From Pseudomonadota bacterium (GTDB lineage: Bacteria; Pseudomonadota; Alphaproteobacteria; Rhizobiales; Xanthobacteraceae), in NCBI GenBank assembly GCA_023390695.1, contig JAEWCJ010000352.1:1-6235 (forward strand): DNA of 6,235 nt, written 5' to 3'. Shown one piece after another: positions 4,103-6,235 of the stretch (position 1 is its first letter; each line of letters starts with the position of its first letter). The notes below the pieces were generated by a model. That model was given only the letters and a program-made list of their open reading frames with translations. It did not search any database and was not told the origin of the DNA. A program made the position numbers and the translations under genes.

Positions 4103-6219
4103 TGACCGGTCCCAATCGCCAGGACGTCGACCGCAACCAGTCCATGACTGGTGACCAGCAGCGGATTACATTCAATCTCCGCCAGAGCCCCCTTTTCGGC
4201 CAGTTGGAGCGCGCACATTCTTTCGATGGCATCCGTCGTCCACGTCACGATCTGCGCCGCCAAAGGCCCTTCATTCTCAATCCGCTTCCACAGACGCAAT
4301 CTTTCCATGGAACTCCGCACGTATTCCGCGCTTACGGGGGGGACGAGCGTAATGAAATCGCCCTCTTCGTTCGTCTTCACTCCGCCGGCACCAAGCACGA
4401 TGCGCTGACCAAAGGTCACGTCTGTCGCAACACCGATCACCAGTTCCAGGCCAAGTCCCTGAACCTGCTCCTCGACAATAGCCGCCGTTGCGCCGATGGC
4501 TCGCATCTGCTCCCAGGCCTTTTGCAGCTCTGCGATATTCCCAATGCCGGCAATAACGCCGCCGATCCGGCTCTTGTGTGCGACCGTCGGCTTGAGGAGC
4601 TTGATCACGCAGGGAAAGGTGACCCCCGACGCCTGCTTTTCAAAAGGCTTGTCGGCTTCGATGCGCCAGCGCTTCGGCACTTTGAGAACATACTTCTCCG
4701 CCAGCGCCATGCCTTGCCATTCGTCGAGCAGGACATCGCCCTCGGGATCGCGAGACAGATCGGCCGGCTTTATGATCGCGGCGTCCTGTGACTGGGGAAA
4801 ACTGTCATAGGCATCGCGGCGCACCGAAAGCTCGCGTTTCCAGCGCCGCAGATTGCCAAGCGGCGGGATCAGGCGGGCCGGATCGGAAAAAAGCTTCATT
4901 CCGCCCGCCGTCGCCATTTGCTGAATATTCTGCGGCACACCGAGCCAGGAGGTGAAGATCGGTTTGCTGACGGTTTTCTGAACTCCGCCGACGATCTCGA
5001 CGACCTCTCTTGCCTTGTCCTCTTCGGCCTTCCCGTTGAGGACAAAGAGTATGGTGTTGGTGACGTCATCGTCTGCGAGAGTGAGCAGCGCCTGCTGCAA
5101 GCTCGCCGAGTTGTTCACCACCTGGGCCGTGACATCGACGGGATTCTTTGTGGTCCCGAAGTCGGGAATCAGCTTGCTGAGCCGCGCTTCGGTCGCCTCG
5201 CTCAGCTTGGCGAGTTCGACGCCCTGCGATTGGCACGTATCTGTGAGGTAGACGCCAACTCCTCCGGAGGTTGTGGCGATAGCCAAGGGGTCGGCAGCGC
5301 CCGGTTCCGACAGCACGCGGGCATGGTCTATAAGCGCTTCAAACGTCTCAACCTCGATCACGCCGTGCTTTGCAAAGGCTGCCCGAAACGCCTCATGGTG
5401 GCCAGCCATTTGCCCCGTATGCGAAGCCACGACGCGCGCAACCTCTTCGGAGCGGCCGGGCTTGATAAGGACGAGAGGCTTTCCGGCGCGCCGCAAAGCC
5501 TCGGCAGCGGAGCAGAATTCCTGTCCGTCCTCGAGGCCCTCGATATAGCCAAGCACCACATCGGTATCCTGGTCGTTCGCCAGCAAGTGAAGATAATCGC
5601 CGAATCCCAGCACCGCCTCATTTCCCGTGGTGAACACATGGGAAAAGCCGGTGCCCGCCAACATGGCGTCGGCCCATATGCTGGGTGCGAATCCACCGCT
5701 TTGACTGACAAGAGCAACACGCCCGATCTTGCCCGGCGCCAGAACGGAGATCGAGCTGGCAAATGTCGCCGGCCGCTTGTTGACAAAGGAAATCGTGCCG
5801 ACGCAATTGGGGCCGTTTACCGCAATTCCGTAGCGGTACGCCAGCTCGCGCATCCGCCTTTGCAACTCGATACCCGCTGCGCCCGCTTCGGCAAATCCGG
5901 AGGTGAAAACCGCAGCGGCCTGCAAACCTTTTTTGCCCAGTTCTTCCAGCGCCTCGACAACAGCCGGCGCCGGCACGGCAATGATCGCAAATTCGACGCC
6001 GGACGGCAGATCCGAGATAGACCGAACGCTTCTGTACCCCTGCACCTCGTCGTATTTTGGATTGACGCCGTATACGTCTCCTTCGAAGCCGAAGCGGCGG
6101 AGCAACGAAAGCGGCTTTCCGCCGATGCGTTCGGGGTTGTCGGAGGCACCAACGACAACGACGCTCTTGAAATCGAGGAACCTTTTTGCCCGGTCGCGGA
6201 GGTCTTTTTTCGTGTACAT
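4099..6219 (-). CDS. NDP-forming acyl-CoA synthetase (acetyl-CoA synthetase, ADP-forming family)
   Basis: This 706-aa fused alpha-beta enzyme should activate a carboxylic acid to its CoA thioester, with ATP or GTP giving NDP and phosphate, through a phosphohistidine. Domains in order are a CoA-binding Rossmann domain (about 12-140, with VVVVGASDNPERIGG at 20-34 and NGPNCVG at 135-141), a succinyl-CoA-ligase-like region (about 162-455, with LVSQSGG at 170-176) and an ATP-grasp domain (about 495-703). His267 in ASHTGQMAG (265-273) matches the phosphorylated His of the alpha subunit. His548 in AHKSRIGGVIAG (547-558) matches the beta-subunit His that shuttles phosphate. GAGGVKTNEEGDFITLVPP (610-628) and EIECNPLLV (681-689) are the nucleotide- and metal-binding segments. 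Length and order match the usual roughly 700-aa bacterial form, so it looks functional. AGGAAG lies five bases upstream of the ATG. Related enzymes act on acetate, other acyl groups and even aromatic acids (FerA feruloyl-CoA synthetase of Sphingobium), so the substrate stays open. It is the first complete gene here; the operon may begin further upstream. Confidence 0.94.
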   Translation of the reverse strand: MYTKKDLRDRAKRFLDFKSVVVVGASDNPERIGGKPLSLLRRFGFEGDVYGVNPKYDEVQGYRSVRSISDLPSGVEFAIIAVPAPAVVEALEELGKKGLQAAAVFTSGFAEAGAAGIELQRRMRELAYRYGIAVNGPNCVGTISFVNKRPATFASSISVLAPGKIGRVALVSQSGGFAPSIWADAMLAGTGFSHVFTTGNEAVLGFGDYLHLLANDQDTDVVLGYIEGLEDGQEFCSAAEALRRAGKPLVLIKPGRSEEVARVVASHTGQMAGHHEAFRAAFAKHGVIEVETFEALIDHARVLSEPGAADPLAIATTSGGVGVYLTDTCQSQGVELAKLSEATEARLSKLIPDFGTTKNPVDVTAQVVNNSASLQQALLTLADDDVTNTILFVLNGKAEEDKAREVVEIVGGVQKTVSKPIFTSWLGVPQNIQQMATAGGMKLFSDPARLIPPLGNLRRWKRELSVRRDAYDSFPQSQDAAIIKPADLSRDPEGDVLLDEWQGMALAEKYVLKVPKRWRIEADKPFEKQASGVTFPCVIKLLKPTVAHKSRIGGVIAGIGNIAELQKAWEQMRAIGATAAIVEEQVQGLGLELVIGVATDVTFGQRIVLGAGGVKTNEEGDFITLVPPVSAEYVRSSMERLRLWKRIENEGPLAAQIVTWTTDAIERMCALQLAEKGALAEIECNPLLVTSHGLVAVDVLAIGTGQ

Positions 6220-6224
6220 TCGAT

Positions 6225-6230
6225 CTTCCT
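6225..6230 (-). promoter_or_regulatory. Ribosome binding site of the acyl-CoA synthetase gene
   Basis: The minus strand reads AGGAAG followed by five bases and ATG. It supports the start at 6219. The window ends a few bases further upstream, so no promoter can be assessed and earlier operon genes may exist. Confidence 0.75.
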
Positions 6231-6235
6231 GGAGG

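Noticed and set aside
4075..4791. A 238-codon open frame on the plus strand.
   Set aside because: It is antisense to the ATP-grasp part of the synthetase and is rich in Arg, His and Leu as expected of a shadow frame in GC-rich DNA.

Overview
The window is one tightly packed segment of a catabolic-looking operon. All six genes lie on the minus strand and are read from right to left. GC content is fairly high by eye, there is almost no intergenic space, and the protein families are typical of Proteobacteria with many acyl-CoA catabolic clusters. An alphaproteobacterium of the Hyphomicrobiales (Bradyrhizobium-like) type is my best guess, but it rests on general style and not on a marker gene.

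Layout in order of transcription: (1) 6219-4099, a 706-aa NDP-forming acyl-CoA synthetase with a CoA-binding domain, a succinyl-CoA-ligase-like domain and a C-terminal ATP-grasp domain. (2) 4102-2873, an acyl-CoA dehydrogenase overlapping gene 1 by 4 bp. (3) 2848-1748, a 366-aa protein that reads as three consecutive RidA/YjgF-type domains. (4) 1729-1250, a 159-aa MaoC/FAS1-like hotdog protein without the hydratase motif. (5) 1253-858, a 131-aa MaoC-like hotdog protein that has the Asp/His hydratase motif, overlapping gene 4 by 4 bp. (6) 861-1, the first 287 residues of a thiolase-superfamily (SCP-x/lipid-transfer-protein type) enzyme, overlapping gene 5 by 4 bp and cut by the left edge of the window. 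The gaps on either side of the Rid gene are 24 and 18 bp. No stretch longer than 300 bp lacks a gene, and I see no RNA gene, mobile element, CRISPR array or terminator.

Together the genes describe a beta-oxidation-like route for an unidentified carboxylic acid: CoA activation with ATP or GTP hydrolysed to the NDP, alpha-beta dehydrogenation, hydration by a split (heteromeric) double-hotdog enoyl-CoA hydratase, then C-C bond handling by a thiolase-fold enzyme. That enzyme appears to lack the nucleophilic cysteine, so a retro-aldol reaction like that of the steroid side-chain aldolase Ltp2 is a reasonable alternative to thiolysis. No 3-hydroxyacyl-CoA dehydrogenase is visible, which fits an aldol route but proves nothing because the operon continues beyond the window. 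The triple-Rid protein is the odd member and its role here is unknown.
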